From NCBI RefSeq assembly GCF_001500045.1, contig NZ_LQIX01000003.1:82060-146059 (forward strand): a stretch of 64,000 nucleotides of DNA. The letters are read 5' to 3'. The position numbers and the translations under genes are program-made. Under the pieces are notes generated by a model. It worked only from the letters and a program-made list of their open reading frames with translations, was not told the DNA's origin and searched no databases. Below, piece after piece: positions 9,416-19,570 of this stretch; within the stretch, counting starts at the first letter, position 1; each line of letters starts with the position of its first letter. The stretch is from Mycobacterium sp. GA-1199 (GTDB taxonomy: Bacteria; Actinomycetota; Actinomycetes; Mycobacteriales; Mycobacteriaceae).

Positions 9416-10820
9416 TCACCAGCAGCGCAGCCACGATCATCCAGTCGCCCCACCGCTGATAGGGGGTCGTTCGCGCGTCCAGCGGGACGTCGACGACCGT
9501 GACCCCGCGCTCGGCGGCGGGCATCCATGCCAGCCGGTGGCCGCGCGCGTCGAACGCCGAACTGACCCCGGACAACGCGGCATGAACCGCGGGCCGGCCC
9601 GTTTCGACCGCGTGTACGGCGGGCATCGCCGCCAGCTGCGGCTGCGCCCAACTGCCTTGGTACGACGACGTCGAGCTCTGGTAGACGAGCAGCTCCGCTC
9701 CTCGCCGGACGCCTTCCCGGGCGAGGTCGGAGAACATCGTCTCGAAGCTGATCAGCGGTCCGATCGCGGCGGCGTCGGTGTGCAGGACCACGGGTCCCTC
9801 CCCGCGACGGCGGTCCTCACCCGCGGCTTGGGTGTTCGACGTGGCCCAGCCGATCAAGGGCCGCAGCGGCACGTACTCGCCGAACGGGACCAGTCGCGTT
9901 TTTGCGTACGAGCCCTGCACGCCGTCCGGTCCGACGAGCACCGACGATTTGTAGATGCCGCCCGATGCCGCCCGCGCGTCGACGTTGACCAGCAGGTCGG
10001 CCCCCACACGCCGGGACAGGGCGGCGAGCCGCGCGGTGACTTCGGGGTGGGTCGCCAAGTCCACGCCCACACTGCTCTCACCCCACACGACCAGGTCCAC
10101 TCGCTGCCCGGCCAGCTGCTCGGTCAGTGCCTCGCTCGCAGCCTGTCGCGCCGTGGAGTCGGCGATGTCACCCGGCTGGACGAGCGCGACCCGGATTGTC
10201 GGACCGGACGTCGGTTCCGGACCCCACCAGAACCAGGCGGGACCGATGGCGAGAAGAACCGCTGCCAATGCCGCCGACGCGGCCGAACGCCGCACCACCG
10301 CAACGACGACTGCGGTATTGACCGCCACCAGGAGGAAGCTGACGAGCCACACGCCCCCCAGGGAAGCGGACGCCAGCGTGGCCGGCTGATTCCACTGCGA
10401 TGCACCGAGGAGGGCCCACGGCCCGCCGAGCCGGTCCCACGACCGGACCGCCTCTGTGAGCACCCACATGCTGGGCAGCACGACCACGGCGCTGAATGTC
10501 TCGCGCTTGGTGAGGTCGCCGGCGAGCAGGCGGTGCGCCGCCCAGCCGAACGGCAGCCACAGCGCGCCAAGCCCGGCGGCGAGTGCGAGGAGCAGAGGAC
10601 CGGCGCTCGGCCACAGCCAGTACTGGGTGACGCCGACGAACACCGCCATTGCCAACCAGGCCCGCACGGCGGACCTCCCGGCCGTCGGGGCGGCGCGGAG
10701 CACGGCGAGCAGCGGAACCAGTGCTATCCACGCCAGCCACCACAGGGCGGGCGCGGGGAGCGCGAGCGCGGGGAACGCGCCGGCGACGATCGCCGACGCG
10801 TAACCCCGCAGCGCGGTCAG
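9285..10820 (-). CDS. apolipoprotein N-acyltransferase-like protein with Cys to Ser change
   Basis: An Lnt-type protein of about 512 residues: N-terminal membrane helices, a periplasmic nitrilase (CN hydrolase) domain and a C-terminal helix (IVAALLVITAWCA). Active Lnt adds the third acyl chain to lipoproteins using a Glu-Lys-Cys triad. Glu (VVWGESS) and Lys (YAKTRLVPFGEYVPL) are present, but the Cys position reads LISFETMF, with Ser at codon 9747-9749. It is therefore probably a second paralog with altered or no acyltransferase activity. The first ordinary start is GTG 10703, but Lnt-like helix 1 (AFPALALPAPALWWLAWIA) extends upstream with no ATG/GTG/TTG. A CTG at 10818-10820, one base after the aldolase stop, is the likely coupled start. 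The C-terminal Arg-rich tail is antisense to usp. Confidence 0.8.
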   Translation of the reverse strand: MTALRGYASAIVAGAFPALALPAPALWWLAWIALVPLLAVLRAAPTAGRSAVRAWLAMAVFVGVTQYWLWPSAGPLLLALAAGLGALWLPFGWAAHRLLAGDLTKRETFSAVVVLPSMWVLTEAVRSWDRLGGPWALLGASQWNQPATLASASLGGVWLVSFLLVAVNTAVVVAVVRRSAASAALAAVLLAIGPAWFWWGPEPTSGPTIRVALVQPGDIADSTARQAASEALTEQLAGQRVDLVVWGESSVGVDLATHPEVTARLAALSRRVGADLLVNVDARAASGGIYKSSVLVGPDGVQGSYAKTRLVPFGEYVPLRPLIGWATSNTQAAGEDRRRGEGPVVLHTDAAAIGPLISFETMFSDLAREGVRRGAELLVYQSSTSSYQGSWAQPQLAAMPAVHAVETGRPAVHAALSGVSSAFDARGHRLAWMPAAERGVTVVDVPLDARTTPYQRWGDWMIVAALLVITAWCARSARRSWSGVRHWRGRNRATGRRWWTGRRYRRPADRP

Positions 10821-10821
10821 A

Positions 10822-11703
10822 TCAGGTGCTCGACGCCTTGGCGATGCTGGCGATCGCCTGATCGAGCGTGGAATTGAACTCCTCGTCGCTCTGCTGGGCG
10901 GTCAGACCCTCAGTCAGCGCCCGCGAGAAGCTCGCGATGACACCGATGTTGCGCGCCAGCTTCTCGTTCGCCTCATCGCGGCTGTAACCACCCGACAGCG
11001 CCACGACCCGCAGCACGTTCGGATGCTCGACCAGATCCTTGTACAGGTTGTCGGTGTCGGGCAGCGTCAGCTTGAGCATGACCTTCTTGTCGCCGAGCTT
11101 GCCAACGCCCTCGAGCAGCGCGGCCTTGAGCTGGTCCTCGGCCTCGGCCTTCTTCGGGCTCTTGATGTCGACCTCGGGTTCGATGATCGGCACCAGGCCC
11201 TTGGCGAGTACCTGCTCGGCGACCTCGAACTGCTGAGCCACGACCGCGTCCACGCCGGCGCCGGGCAGCTTGATGACCGACCGCTCCTTGGTGCCGAAGA
11301 CCCCGTTCGCGGCGGCGCGGTCGAGCAGATCGTCGAGGCCGGGCATCGGCTTCATCGTCTGCGCGCCGTCCTTCTCCTCGGCCAGGCCCTTGTCGATCTT
11401 GAGGAACGGCACGATGTTCTTGACGTTCCACAGGTAATCGGCGGTCGGACGGCCCTCGATCTCGCGGTCCATCGTCTGCTCGAACAAAATGGTGCCCATG
11501 ATGCGGTCGCCGTCGAAGGCGGGGCTGGTGATGATGCGGGTGCGCATCTCGTGCACGAGGTCGAACATCTGGTCGTCGCCGGAGTAGGCGTCCTCGGCGA
11601 TCCCGTAGAGCTTCAGCGCCTTGGGGGTGCTGCCGCCGCTCTGGTCGAGTGCCGCGATGAACCCGGCGCCGCTTTGCGCCTTCTTCAACTGATCGGTGTT
11701 CAT
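10822..11703 (-). CDS. class I fructose-bisphosphate aldolase
   Basis: A 293-residue class I aldolase of the short bacterial type. It splits fructose 1,6-bisphosphate through a Schiff base and needs no metal. Typical segments are [42 protein letters not shown] and VMLKLTLP, the last with the probable Schiff-base Lys. ATG 11703 is preceded by an AAGGG site. The frame is open to 11832 but the extra residues are not conserved-looking. As I recall, mycobacteria rely on a class II enzyme for growth, so this is a second aldolase. The Lnt-like gene follows after the stop, so the two are probably co-transcribed. Confidence 0.95.
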   Translation of the reverse strand: MNTDQLKKAQSGAGFIAALDQSGGSTPKALKLYGIAEDAYSGDDQMFDLVHEMRTRIITSPAFDGDRIMGTILFEQTMDREIEGRPTADYLWNVKNIVPFLKIDKGLAEEKDGAQTMKPMPGLDDLLDRAAANGVFGTKERSVIKLPGAGVDAVVAQQFEVAEQVLAKGLVPIIEPEVDIKSPKKAEAEDQLKAALLEGVGKLGDKKVMLKLTLPDTDNLYKDLVEHPNVLRVVALSGGYSRDEANEKLARNIGVIASFSRALTEGLTAQQSDEEFNSTLDQAIASIAKASST

Positions 11704-11810
11704 ATCTGCCCTTTCTTCGTCACCAGGCAATCTATCGAAGTTCGCAAGGCCGATCGTCAGATGGCCGCTCAACGGCGCCGCAGAGCCCCCGGCATCGTGG
11801 CAGGCGACGA

Positions 11811-14800
11811 TCATGGCATCGCCGCGGCCCACTTCTGATGTCCCTCGTATTCGAGGTCATGCGCCATCGTCCGATAACGGTCTGCGAGTTCGCGATACGC
11901 GGCATCGTCGCCTGTGGTGTGTGCCAGCAGCGCCTTCAGTCGGAGAACCCAGACGTCGCGGATGGCCGATCCGTCGAGCGGCGCGCGTTCCAACTGCTCG
12001 ATCGCGGTCGCGGCTTCGGCGAGATCCTCGTCTGTCCCGCGCTTGAGCAGGGCCCGCACAAGAGCACCGGCCACCGGAATCCAGTAGGTGAACTCGCCTC
12101 GACCGAGCATGGACTCGGCCGCTCCGCGCACTAGGGGGATGCCCCCATCAAGGTCGCCCCGGTTGGCTCGGTCAATGCCGAGTAGAGCATCCATGAACGT
12201 GACCTCGACCAGCATCGTCTGGGTTTGCGTCCAGACTTCCCGGACCTGTGTGATCAGGTCCCGTCCGCGGTCCCATGCGGCGGCATCCTCCCGGTGAATC
12301 AGCAGTCCACCCAACACGTATCGGGCGATCTCGCCCGCATAGCCATACGAGAACGCATCGGCGGTCCTCAGAGTCGCTTCCGCCCTGGCGCAGCCCGATT
12401 CGTCGGCAGCCAACACACCGAACGGCACCCCCAACCCCAAATTCCAGGACGTCGTGAGGGCGATCGTGAGTGGCTCATTGCTCTCATCCGCCATGCCGGC
12501 GGCCGCGATGATGTCATCGAGCCATCCCTTACGGCCGAACCACCACCCGGCCAGGCCGCGCAGGCCCATGGCGATGGCGAGCGGCGAGCCCACCACCAGG
12601 CTGCCTTTGGCAAGGTCACCGGCGGCCCACTCGATCGTGGTCTCCGCCCAACGGAGCGCATCCGCGATCTCGCCGTTCTGAACCTTGATCCCGATGGCGC
12701 CGAAAGCGGCCTGCGCGGCCAGCCCAGGGTCACCGATCGATTCCAGGAGCGCCATTTGTTCGGTGGCCACTCTCGATGACTCCTGTGTCTCGCCGCGGAA
12801 GTGATGATCCGACAGGGGGCCCATCATCGCGACGGCCAACGATCTCTTGTCACCCGCGAGTTCGCAGAGTTCGCGCAACTCGTCGAAGCGCGCGCCGCAC
12901 TCGCGGGCCACCCGCCAACCGCTCGCACACAGAAGGGTGCGCGGTGCTATGCGCATCGCGCTACGGTTCGGGTCGTCTTCTGGCAGGGCATCGGCGACCC
13001 GACATGCGCGCTCCCAACTCTGCAATGCGGCCGAGACATCGCGGTTGTTCGACCATTCGGCGGCTCGCATATGCCAGCCGAAGGCCGCGTGCAGATCGCC
13101 TGCGGCCTCGGCATGTTCGGCGATGAGCGCCGCGTTCTCGTCGAGGTTGCCCGCGCTTTGTCGTTCGATCGCGGCGGCCACCCGACGGTGCAATTCTGCC
13201 CGGTCGGATTTGAGCTGGGCCTCGTAGGCGACCGCTCGGATGAGCGGATGGTGGAACACGAATTCCGGTTCGTCGGTGAACGTGACCTGGTCGATGAGCT
13301 GAGCGGTCAGCAGCTCGGCCGGGCGCGGTTCGATGGCGAGCGCTTTCAACAGCTCTGTGCCGAAGCGTGATCCGACGACCGACGCCGCATTGAGGGTGCG
13401 TTTTGCGGCGAGATCGAGTCGGTCGATGCGGGCCGCGATCGTCGCTTGCAGCGTGGCGGGCACACTGACATCGGCGACCTCCGCGGTCGACGCATACGCC
13501 CCCGGGCGCCCGTGCAGTACGCCGCGTTCCACGAAGTCGCGAATGATCTCCTCGGCGAAAAACGGTGTGCCCAAGGCCTTTTGAACGACCGTCTGCGTGA
13601 GCTGGCGCACGGAGGGATCCGGTCCGAGCAGGGTGGTGACCAAATCGGCGGTTTCCGCGTCGTTCAACGGGCCGAGCGCGATGGTCTGCGTCCCCGGCAC
13701 CTGGGTCAGCGATCCGCGATATTCGGGTCGGTACGTGATGACCGTCAGCAGCGGTGTCTGGGGGATGACGGTGAGGAACGCGGCGAGCATCGACTCGCTG
13801 GACTCGTCGATCCAGTGGGCGTCTTCGATGATGTAGAGGGCAGGCGTCGGCGTGGCCAGTGCAGCCGAATTGACCAGTGCGATCAGGCGTTGCCGACGGC
13901 TGTCGGCGTCGATCCGCGGCGGCTCGACCGACGGATCGGCGATGCCCAGCATGTCCTCGAGGAGGCTTACGTCGTCACGGCCTGCGTCGGGGAAGGTCCC
14001 GGCGATCAGGGAACGGGCGGACGATGCATCGAGATGCTCGACGCCGGTCGCCGCCCGCAGCAGCCGGGCCACCACGTGGAACGGCACCTGGGTGGTGTGT
14101 GACTCGCATGCCGTTGTGTACACCGGCACTCCTCGGCTGGCCGCAGTCGCCGCGAGCTCGCGCGTGAGTCTGCTCTTGCCGATGCCGGGTGGTCCGGAGA
14201 CACCGACAACGGCGCCCTGACCGTCGATCGCCCTGTCCAACAAGCCTTCGAGCGCCGACTTCTCCCACCGCCGTCCGACCAGTGCGGTGTCGGATCGCAA
14301 AGAGCCCTGCCCGCGGCCGATGCTCAGCAACCGTCGGCCGGGCATGGGTTGGTCGCCGCCCTTGACGCGCACCAACTCCGGCGCATCGAGCGTGGCCGCC
14401 GACTCCACCAGCCGCGCCGTCGACGCGCTGAGCATCACCCCTCCCGGCGGGGCTATCGACTCCATCCGTTGAGCCAACCCGACGTGTTCGCCGATCGCGG
14501 TGTATCCCAACGCGCCCGAACCGATATCGCCGGTGATCACCTGTCCAGAGTTGAGGCCGATGCGCAGTTGGAGGTCGACTCCGTCGCGCTTGCCGACGTC
14601 GGCGGCAACCGCGTGCATCTCGGTCTGGATGCCCAGCGCCGCAAGACATGCGCGCACCGCGTGATCCTCCAGCGCGAGCGGCGCGCCGAAGACCGCCATG
14701 ATGCCGTCGCCGGTGAACTTGTCCACCGTGCCGCCGTAACGCGCGACGATCGAGCTGGCCACGTCGACGAGATCGGTCATGATCTCGCGCAGCCGCTCGG

Positions 14801-14972
14801 GGCCCACGGTCCTGGCGATGCCCATCGAATGCACGACATCGGCGAACAGCACCGTCACCTGCTTGTACTCAGCCGCCCCCGCGGCGCGGCTCAGCGGTGT
14901 TCCGCACTCGCTGCAGAACTTGGCCCGCGTCCCCACTTCGGTGCCGCACGACGGGCACCGCGCGCCGTCCAC
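11811..14972 (-). CDS. class III cyclase-AAA ATPase-TPR regulator
   Basis: A 1053-residue multidomain signalling protein. A zinc ribbon (C6, C9, C20, C23) starts it. A class III nucleotide cyclase domain follows (about 36-215) with metal Asp D45 (FADVV) and D89 (GDGIMAVFG) and Lys K85. Next is an ATPase of the AAA_16/STAND type with Walker A GPPGIGKS at about 260 and Walker [11 protein letters not shown], then a long TPR-like helical C-terminus. In the cyclase, the transition-state Asn is replaced by Gly (VGLAQRM, G165) while Arg R169 remains, and the base-selecting Asp is Glu (E162). Cyclase activity is therefore uncertain and the domain may be a nucleotide sensor. It lies 108 bases upstream of the aldolase gene on the same strand. 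Confidence 0.9.
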   Translation of the reverse strand: MDGARCPSCGTEVGTRAKFCSECGTPLSRAAGAAEYKQVTVLFADVVHSMGIARTVGPERLREIMTDLVDVASSIVARYGGTVDKFTGDGIMAVFGAPLALEDHAVRACLAALGIQTEMHAVAADVGKRDGVDLQLRIGLNSGQVITGDIGSGALGYTAIGEHVGLAQRMESIAPPGGVMLSASTARLVESAATLDAPELVRVKGGDQPMPGRRLLSIGRGQGSLRSDTALVGRRWEKSALEGLLDRAIDGQGAVVGVSGPPGIGKSRLTRELAATAASRGVPVYTTACESHTTQVPFHVVARLLRAATGVEHLDASSARSLIAGTFPDAGRDDVSLLEDMLGIADPSVEPPRIDADSRRQRLIALVNSAALATPTPALYIIEDAHWIDESSESMLAAFLTVIPQTPLLTVITYRPEYRGSLTQVPGTQTIALGPLNDAETADLVTTLLGPDPSVRQLTQTVVQKALGTPFFAEEIIRDFVERGVLHGRPGAYASTAEVADVSVPATLQATIAARIDRLDLAAKRTLNAASVVGSRFGTELLKALAIEPRPAELLTAQLIDQVTFTDEPEFVFHHPLIRAVAYEAQLKSDRAELHRRVAAAIERQSAGNLDENAALIAEHAEAAGDLHAAFGWHMRAAEWSNNRDVSAALQSWERACRVADALPEDDPNRSAMRIAPRTLLCASGWRVARECGARFDELRELCELAGDKRSLAVAMMGPLSDHHFRGETQESSRVATEQMALLESIGDPGLAAQAAFGAIGIKVQNGEIADALRWAETTIEWAAGDLAKGSLVVGSPLAIAMGLRGLAGWWFGRKGWLDDIIAAAGMADESNEPLTIALTTSWNLGLGVPFGVLAADESGCARAEATLRTADAFSYGYAGEIARYVLGGLLIHREDAAAWDRGRDLITQVREVWTQTQTMLVEVTFMDALLGIDRANRGDLDGGIPLVRGAAESMLGRGEFTYWIPVAGALVRALLKRGTDEDLAEAATAIEQLERAPLDGSAIRDVWVLRLKALLAHTTGDDAAYRELADRYRTMAHDLEYEGHQKWAAAMP

Positions 14973-14982
14973 ACCATCAGTG

Positions 14983-15843
14983 TCACCGCAATATGCGGTC
15001 GAATTGCCTGATCGGATGAATTCCGTGCAGGTCGCGGTACGACGCCGGCTCGCGGTCTTCGGCGTCCTTGATGCCGTACTGCGCCGCCAACTCCGCGCCG
15101 ATGAAGGCCTGGCCGCTCTTGTCCATCAACTGGGGGTCGTTGAACAGGGCCCAGATCAGGTGCCCGGTGAACTCCGGTGTCTCGGTGTTGTCGAGGAGAT
15201 GGGCGAGCTTGTCGGGCGCGGTCGCGACGAGCTTCTTGAAGCGTTCGGTCAACAGCACGCCCATCCAGATCGAGGCCGTCGCGATGCCGAAGTCGCGGAA
15301 GTCGACCGCCATGTCCGCGGCCATCTTGTCGGTGCCGGCCTTGTGCACGCCGTACGCCGGACCGAACACATAGTGGGCCGCACCGGGCGCGGAGGTGAAC
15401 ACCACCAGGCCGCGCCGCTGCGCGAGCATCAGCGGGGCCGCGTACACGGTCGCGACATAGCTGCTGCGCAGGCCGACCTCGAGGGTGTCGATGACGTTGA
15501 CGGGCTCTTCCCAGAACCGGGTCCGGCCCATCACTTCCTCGCGGATGATCACCGCGTTGTTCACCAGGATGTCCAGCCGGCCCTGTTCTTGCCCGACCCG
15601 CTCGAATAGGGCCTTCGTCTGTTCGTCGTCGGCATGGTCGACGCGGACGGCGATCCCGGTGCCGCCGGCGGCCGTGACCAGCTCGGCGGTCTCGTGAATC
15701 GTGCCGTCGAGCGCCGACTCGACCGCGCGCTCGGTGCGTCCGGTGACATACACCGTGCAGCCGTGGCTGCCCAGCGCGTGTGCGATTCCGCGTCCGGCGC
15801 CGCGGCTGGCACCCGTGACGACCGCGACCGGCGCGTCTACCAA
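14983..15843 (-). CDS. short-chain dehydrogenase/reductase (TTG start)
   Basis: A 286-residue SDR. The NAD(P)-binding [12 protein letters not shown] motif is near the start, NNAV follows, and the catalytic YGVHK (Tyr-x3-Lys) comes after FTSAP. Substrate unknown. The longer reading of the frame to 15996 is not real: the conserved fold starts with APVAVVTG. The only suitable start is TTG at 15841-15843, which overlaps the TAG stop of the upstream metallo-hydrolase, so the two are translationally coupled. It ends ten bases before the start region of the cyclase/ATPase gene, on the same strand. Confidence 0.88.
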   Translation of the reverse strand: MVDAPVAVVTGASRGAGRGIAHALGSHGCTVYVTGRTERAVESALDGTIHETAELVTAAGGTGIAVRVDHADDEQTKALFERVGQEQGRLDILVNNAVIIREEVMGRTRFWEEPVNVIDTLEVGLRSSYVATVYAAPLMLAQRRGLVVFTSAPGAAHYVFGPAYGVHKAGTDKMAADMAVDFRDFGIATASIWMGVLLTERFKKLVATAPDKLAHLLDNTETPEFTGHLIWALFNDPQLMDKSGQAFIGAELAAQYGIKDAEDREPASYRDLHGIHPIRQFDRILR

Positions 15844-16508
15844 CCGCGTTCTTTCCACTCGGCCAGATGCGGCCGCTCCGCGCCGAGCGTCGTGTCGTCG
15901 CCGTGGCCCGGGTAGACCACCGTCGAATCGTCGTAGACCTCGAACACGCGGTAGGTCACATCCCCCAGCAGCTGGTCGAAAGCCCCGTCCTCCCACGTCT
16001 TGCCGACACCGCCGGGGAACAGGCAGTCGCCGGTGAACAGATGGGTCGCCTCATCGGCCCCGTCGAGCGCGAGCGCCACCGAGCCGGGAGTGTGGCCCTG
16101 CAGGTGGATGACATCGAAGGACAGCTCCCCGATGTCGACCTTGTCCCCGTGGGCGAGGATCCGATCGGGCCGGACGGGCAGCGGGTCGGCGTCGAGCTGG
16201 TGCGCGGCCGTCGGCACCCCGGTGACCTTGGCCACTTCTTCCAGCGCCTGCCAGTGGTCGAAGTGCTGGTGGCTCGTGACGATCAGCGACAGTGTCGGGG
16301 CGTGCTTCTCGATCAGGCCGAGGAGGACCGGTGCGTCGTTGGCGGCGTCGATCAGCAGGGTTTCGCCGGTTTTGGAACACGTGACCAGGTAGGCGTTGTT
16401 GTCCATCGGGCCGACCGAGACCTTGACGATCGAGGCGCCCGGGAGCGCGCGCCGGGCCGCGGTCCCTGGCTCGACGTGGCCGGTGTAGTTGTCGTCGACG
16501 AGGGTCAT
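15837..16508 (-). CDS. metallo-beta-lactamase-fold hydrolase (Rv1637c-like)
   Basis: A 223-residue MBL-fold protein, glyoxalase II-like. Metal ligands are in TSHQHFDH (a THxHxDH variant), [16 protein letters not shown] and VYPGHGDDT. The fold hydrolyses thioesters or related substrates; the real substrate is unknown. ATG 16508 gives the natural length and leaves an 84-base divergent gap to uvrA. The frame stays open further upstream only as an artefact. The stop codon overlaps the TTG of the SDR gene, suggesting one operon. Confidence 0.9.
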   Translation of the reverse strand: MTLVDDNYTGHVEPGTAARRALPGASIVKVSVGPMDNNAYLVTCSKTGETLLIDAANDAPVLLGLIEKHAPTLSLIVTSHQHFDHWQALEEVAKVTGVPTAAHQLDADPLPVRPDRILAHGDKVDIGELSFDVIHLQGHTPGSVALALDGADEATHLFTGDCLFPGGVGKTWEDGAFDQLLGDVTYRVFEVYDDSTVVYPGHGDDTTLGAERPHLAEWKERGW

Positions 16509-16592
16509 GTGTTTCACCGTATCCGCCTTGTCTCGGGCTTGTCGGTGGGTCCACATAGAGTGGTTTTGAACTATGTCTTCGGGAGGAACCGG

Positions 16593-19502
16593 GTGGCTGA
16601 CCGCCTTGTCGTCAAGGGTGCGCGCGAGCACAACCTGCGAAGTGTCGATCTTGATTTACCACGCGACGCGCTGATCGTCTTCACCGGGCTGTCGGGGTCG
16701 GGGAAGTCGTCGCTGGCCTTCGACACGATCTTCGCCGAGGGCCAGCGCCGCTACGTGGAGTCGTTGTCGGCCTATGCCCGCCAGTTCCTCGGTCAGATGG
16801 ACAAACCCGACGTTGACTTCATCGAGGGTCTGTCCCCGGCGGTGTCCATCGACCAGAAGTCGACCAACCGCAACCCGCGGTCGACGGTCGGCACCATCAC
16901 CGAGGTGTACGACTACCTGCGCCTGCTGTACGCCCGCGCGGGCACCCCGCACTGTCCCATCTGCGGTGAGCGCATCGCCCGGCAGACGCCTCAGCAGATC
17001 GTCGATCAGGTGCTGGCCATGGACGAGGGCCTGCGTTTCCAGGTGCTCGCACCGGTGGTGCGCACCCGCAAGGGTGAGTTCGTCGACCTGTTCGACAAGC
17101 TGAACACGCAGGGCTACAGCCGCGTGCGGGTCGACGGTGTGGTGTATCCGCTCACCGATCCGCCGAAGCTCAAGAAGCAGGAGAAACACGACATCGAGGT
17201 GGTCGTCGACCGCCTGACGGTGAAGGCCAGCGCCAAGCAGCGGCTGACCGACTCGATCGAGACCGCGCTGAATCTCGCCGACGGCATCGTCGTGCTGGAG
17301 TTCGTCGATCGTGAGGACGACCACCCGCACCGCGAACAGCGGTTCTCCGAGAAGCTGGCCTGCCCCAACGGGCACCCGCTGGCCGTCGACGACCTCGAGC
17401 CGCGGTCGTTCTCCTTCAACTCGCCCTACGGCGCCTGCCCCGAATGCCTGGGCCTGGGCATCCGCAAGGAGGTCGATCCCGAACTGGTCGTGCCGGATCC
17501 GGACCTGACCCTGGCGGAGGGGGCGATCGCGCCCTGGTCGATGGGGCAGACCGCGGAGTACTTCACGCGGATGCTGGCGGGTCTCGGCGACGCGCTCGGG
17601 TTCGACGTGAACACGCCCTGGAAAAAGCTGCCTGCCAAGGCGCGCAGGGCCATCCTCGAAGGCTGCGATGAGCAGGTCCACGTGCGGTACAAGAACCGCT
17701 ACGGCCGAACCCGTTCGTACTACGCCGATTTCGAGGGCGTGATGGCGTTCCTGCAGCGCAGGATGGAGCAGACGGACTCCGAGCAGATGAAGGAGCGTTA
17801 CGAGGGCTTCATGCGCGACGTGCCCTGTCCGGAGTGCGAGGGCACACGGCTCAAACCCGAAATCCTCGCGGTGACGCTGACGGCGGGCGAGTTCGGCCCG
17901 AAGTCCATCGCCGAGGTCGCCGAGTTGTCCATCGCGGAGTGCTCGGAGTTCCTCAACGCGCTGACGCTGGGCGCACGCGAGCAGGCCATCGCCGGCCAGG
18001 TGCTCAAGGAGATCCAGTCGCGGCTGGGCTTCCTACTAGACGTCGGGTTGGACTACCTGTCGCTGTCTCGGGCCGCCGCCACGCTGTCCGGCGGTGAGGC
18101 GCAACGTATCCGGCTCGCCACGCAGATCGGGTCGGGGCTCGTCGGGGTGCTCTACGTGCTCGACGAACCGTCGATCGGGCTGCACCAGCGGGACAACCGT
18201 CGGCTGATCGACACGCTCGTCCGGTTACGGGATCTGGGGAACACGCTGATCGTCGTCGAGCACGATCTCGACACCATCGCCCATGCCGACTGGGTCGTCG
18301 ACATCGGCCCCGCGGCCGGCGAGCACGGCGGTCAAATCGTGCACAGTGGACCGTACGACGAGCTGCTGAAGAACCCGGAATCGCTTACGGGAGCCTATCT
18401 TTCGGGCAAGGAAGAGATCGAGGTGCCGGCGATCCGGCGGCCGGTCGACAAGAAGCGGCTGCTGACGGTCGTCGGCGCCCGCGAGCACAACCTGCGCGAG
18501 ATCGACGTGGCCTTCCCGCTCGGGGTGCTGACCTCGGTCACCGGCGTTTCGGGATCGGGTAAATCGACGTTGGTCAACGACATCCTGGCGTCGGTGTTGG
18601 CGAACAAGCTCAACGGGGCGCGGCAGGTGCCGGGTCGCCACACCCGGGTGACGGGGCTCGACAAGCTCGACAAGCTGGTCCGCGTCGACCAGTCACCGAT
18701 CGGCCGCACACCGCGGTCCAACCCCGCCACCTACACCGGCGTCTTCGACAAGATCCGCACGCTGTTCGCGGCCACCACAGAGGCCAAGGTGCGCGGCTAT
18801 CAACCGGGACGGTTCTCGTTCAACGTCAAGGGCGGTCGCTGCGAGGCGTGTTCGGGTGACGGCACCATCAAGATCGAGATGAACTTCCTCCCCGATGTGT
18901 ACGTGCCGTGCGAGGTGTGCCAGGGCGCCCGGTACAACCGCGAGACGCTCGAGGTGCACTACAAGGGCAAGACCATCGCCGAGGTACTCGACATGTCGAT
19001 CGAGGAGGCGTCGGAGTTCTTCGCGCCGATCACCTCGATCCACCGATACCTCAAGACGCTCGTCGATGTGGGCCTCGGTTACGTGCGGCTGGGCCAGCCG
19101 GCGCCGACGCTGTCCGGTGGTGAGGCGCAGCGCGTGAAGCTGGCCTCCGAGCTGCAGAAGCGGTCGACCGGCCGTACGGTGTACATCCTCGACGAGCCGA
19201 CCACCGGCCTGCACTTCGAAGACATCCGCAAACTGCTCAAGGTCATCAACGGCCTTGTGGACAAAGGCAATACGGTGATCGTCATCGAGCACAACCTCGA
19301 CGTGATCAAGACTTCGGATTGGATCGTCGACATGGGGCCCGAGGGCGGAGCGGGCGGCGGCACCCTCGTCGCGTCGGGCACCCCCGAGGACGTCGCGGCC
19401 AACCCCGACAGCTACACCGGTCACTTCCTCGCCGAATGCCTGGGCGTCGCACGACCGAAGCCCAAGGCGCGCAACGGAAAGCGCGCCAAGGTCAGCGCCT
19501 AG
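16593..19502 (+). CDS. uvrA: UvrA, excinuclease ABC subunit A
   Basis: The 969-residue ATPase that searches for DNA damage and loads UvrB. Two ABC-type halves are visible: Walker [10 protein letters not shown] near residue 31 and GVSGSGKST in the second half, each with its signature LSGGEAQR and a Walker B ([33 protein letters not shown]). The zinc modules include CPNGH with CPECLG, CPECEG, and the [14 protein letters not shown] pair. The UvrB-binding region [11 protein letters not shown] is present. GTG 16593 is chosen because GGGAGG lies six bases upstream and the protein begins [16 protein letters not shown], as in mycobacteria. The frame is open far upstream as antisense of the hydrolase gene. 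Confidence 0.97.
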   Translation: MADRLVVKGAREHNLRSVDLDLPRDALIVFTGLSGSGKSSLAFDTIFAEGQRRYVESLSAYARQFLGQMDKPDVDFIEGLSPAVSIDQKSTNRNPRSTVGTITEVYDYLRLLYARAGTPHCPICGERIARQTPQQIVDQVLAMDEGLRFQVLAPVVRTRKGEFVDLFDKLNTQGYSRVRVDGVVYPLTDPPKLKKQEKHDIEVVVDRLTVKASAKQRLTDSIETALNLADGIVVLEFVDREDDHPHREQRFSEKLACPNGHPLAVDDLEPRSFSFNSPYGACPECLGLGIRKEVDPELVVPDPDLTLAEGAIAPWSMGQTAEYFTRMLAGLGDALGFDVNTPWKKLPAKARRAILEGCDEQVHVRYKNRYGRTRSYYADFEGVMAFLQRRMEQTDSEQMKERYEGFMRDVPCPECEGTRLKPEILAVTLTAGEFGPKSIAEVAELSIAECSEFLNALTLGAREQAIAGQVLKEIQSRLGFLLDVGLDYLSLSRAAATLSGGEAQRIRLATQIGSGLVGVLYVLDEPSIGLHQRDNRRLIDTLVRLRDLGNTLIVVEHDLDTIAHADWVVDIGPAAGEHGGQIVHSGPYDELLKNPESLTGAYLSGKEEIEVPAIRRPVDKKRLLTVVGAREHNLREIDVAFPLGVLTSVTGVSGSGKSTLVNDILASVLANKLNGARQVPGRHTRVTGLDKLDKLVRVDQSPIGRTPRSNPATYTGVFDKIRTLFAATTEAKVRGYQPGRFSFNVKGGRCEACSGDGTIKIEMNFLPDVYVPCEVCQGARYNRETLEVHYKGKTIAEVLDMSIEEASEFFAPITSIHRYLKTLVDVGLGYVRLGQPAPTLSGGEAQRVKLASELQKRSTGRTVYILDEPTTGLHFEDIRKLLKVINGLVDKGNTVIVIEHNLDVIKTSDWIVDMGPEGGAGGGTLVASGTPEDVAANPDSYTGHFLAECLGVARPKPKARNGKRAKVSA

Positions 19503-19508
19503 CGCCTT

Positions 19509-19570
19509 CGCCGAGAGTGCGGTTTCTGACGGGATTCGGTCGAAATCCGTCAAAAAACGCAGTCTCGGCG
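19509..19570. repeat. 62-base imperfect palindrome, likely bidirectional terminator
   Basis: Outer arms CGCCGAGAGTGCG and CGCAGTCTCGGCG and inner arms TTTCTGACGG and CCGTCAAAAA fold into one long hairpin. It fills the gap between uvrA and the convergent pseudogene exactly. Position and symmetry suggest a two-way terminator. It also looks like a dispersed repeat unit. Confidence 0.7.

Noticed and set aside
16550..16592. Possible SOS (LexA) box before uvrA (TTGAAC followed by TCTTCG).
   Set aside because: The second half-site and spacing do not fit the mycobacterial TCGAAC-N4-GTTCGA consensus.
16632..17681. Long open frames antisense to uvrA, and similar ones antisense to uvrB, lysX, argF and the Rv1683-like gene.
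   Set aside because: They are GC-rich shadow frames with no family features, opposite well-supported genes.
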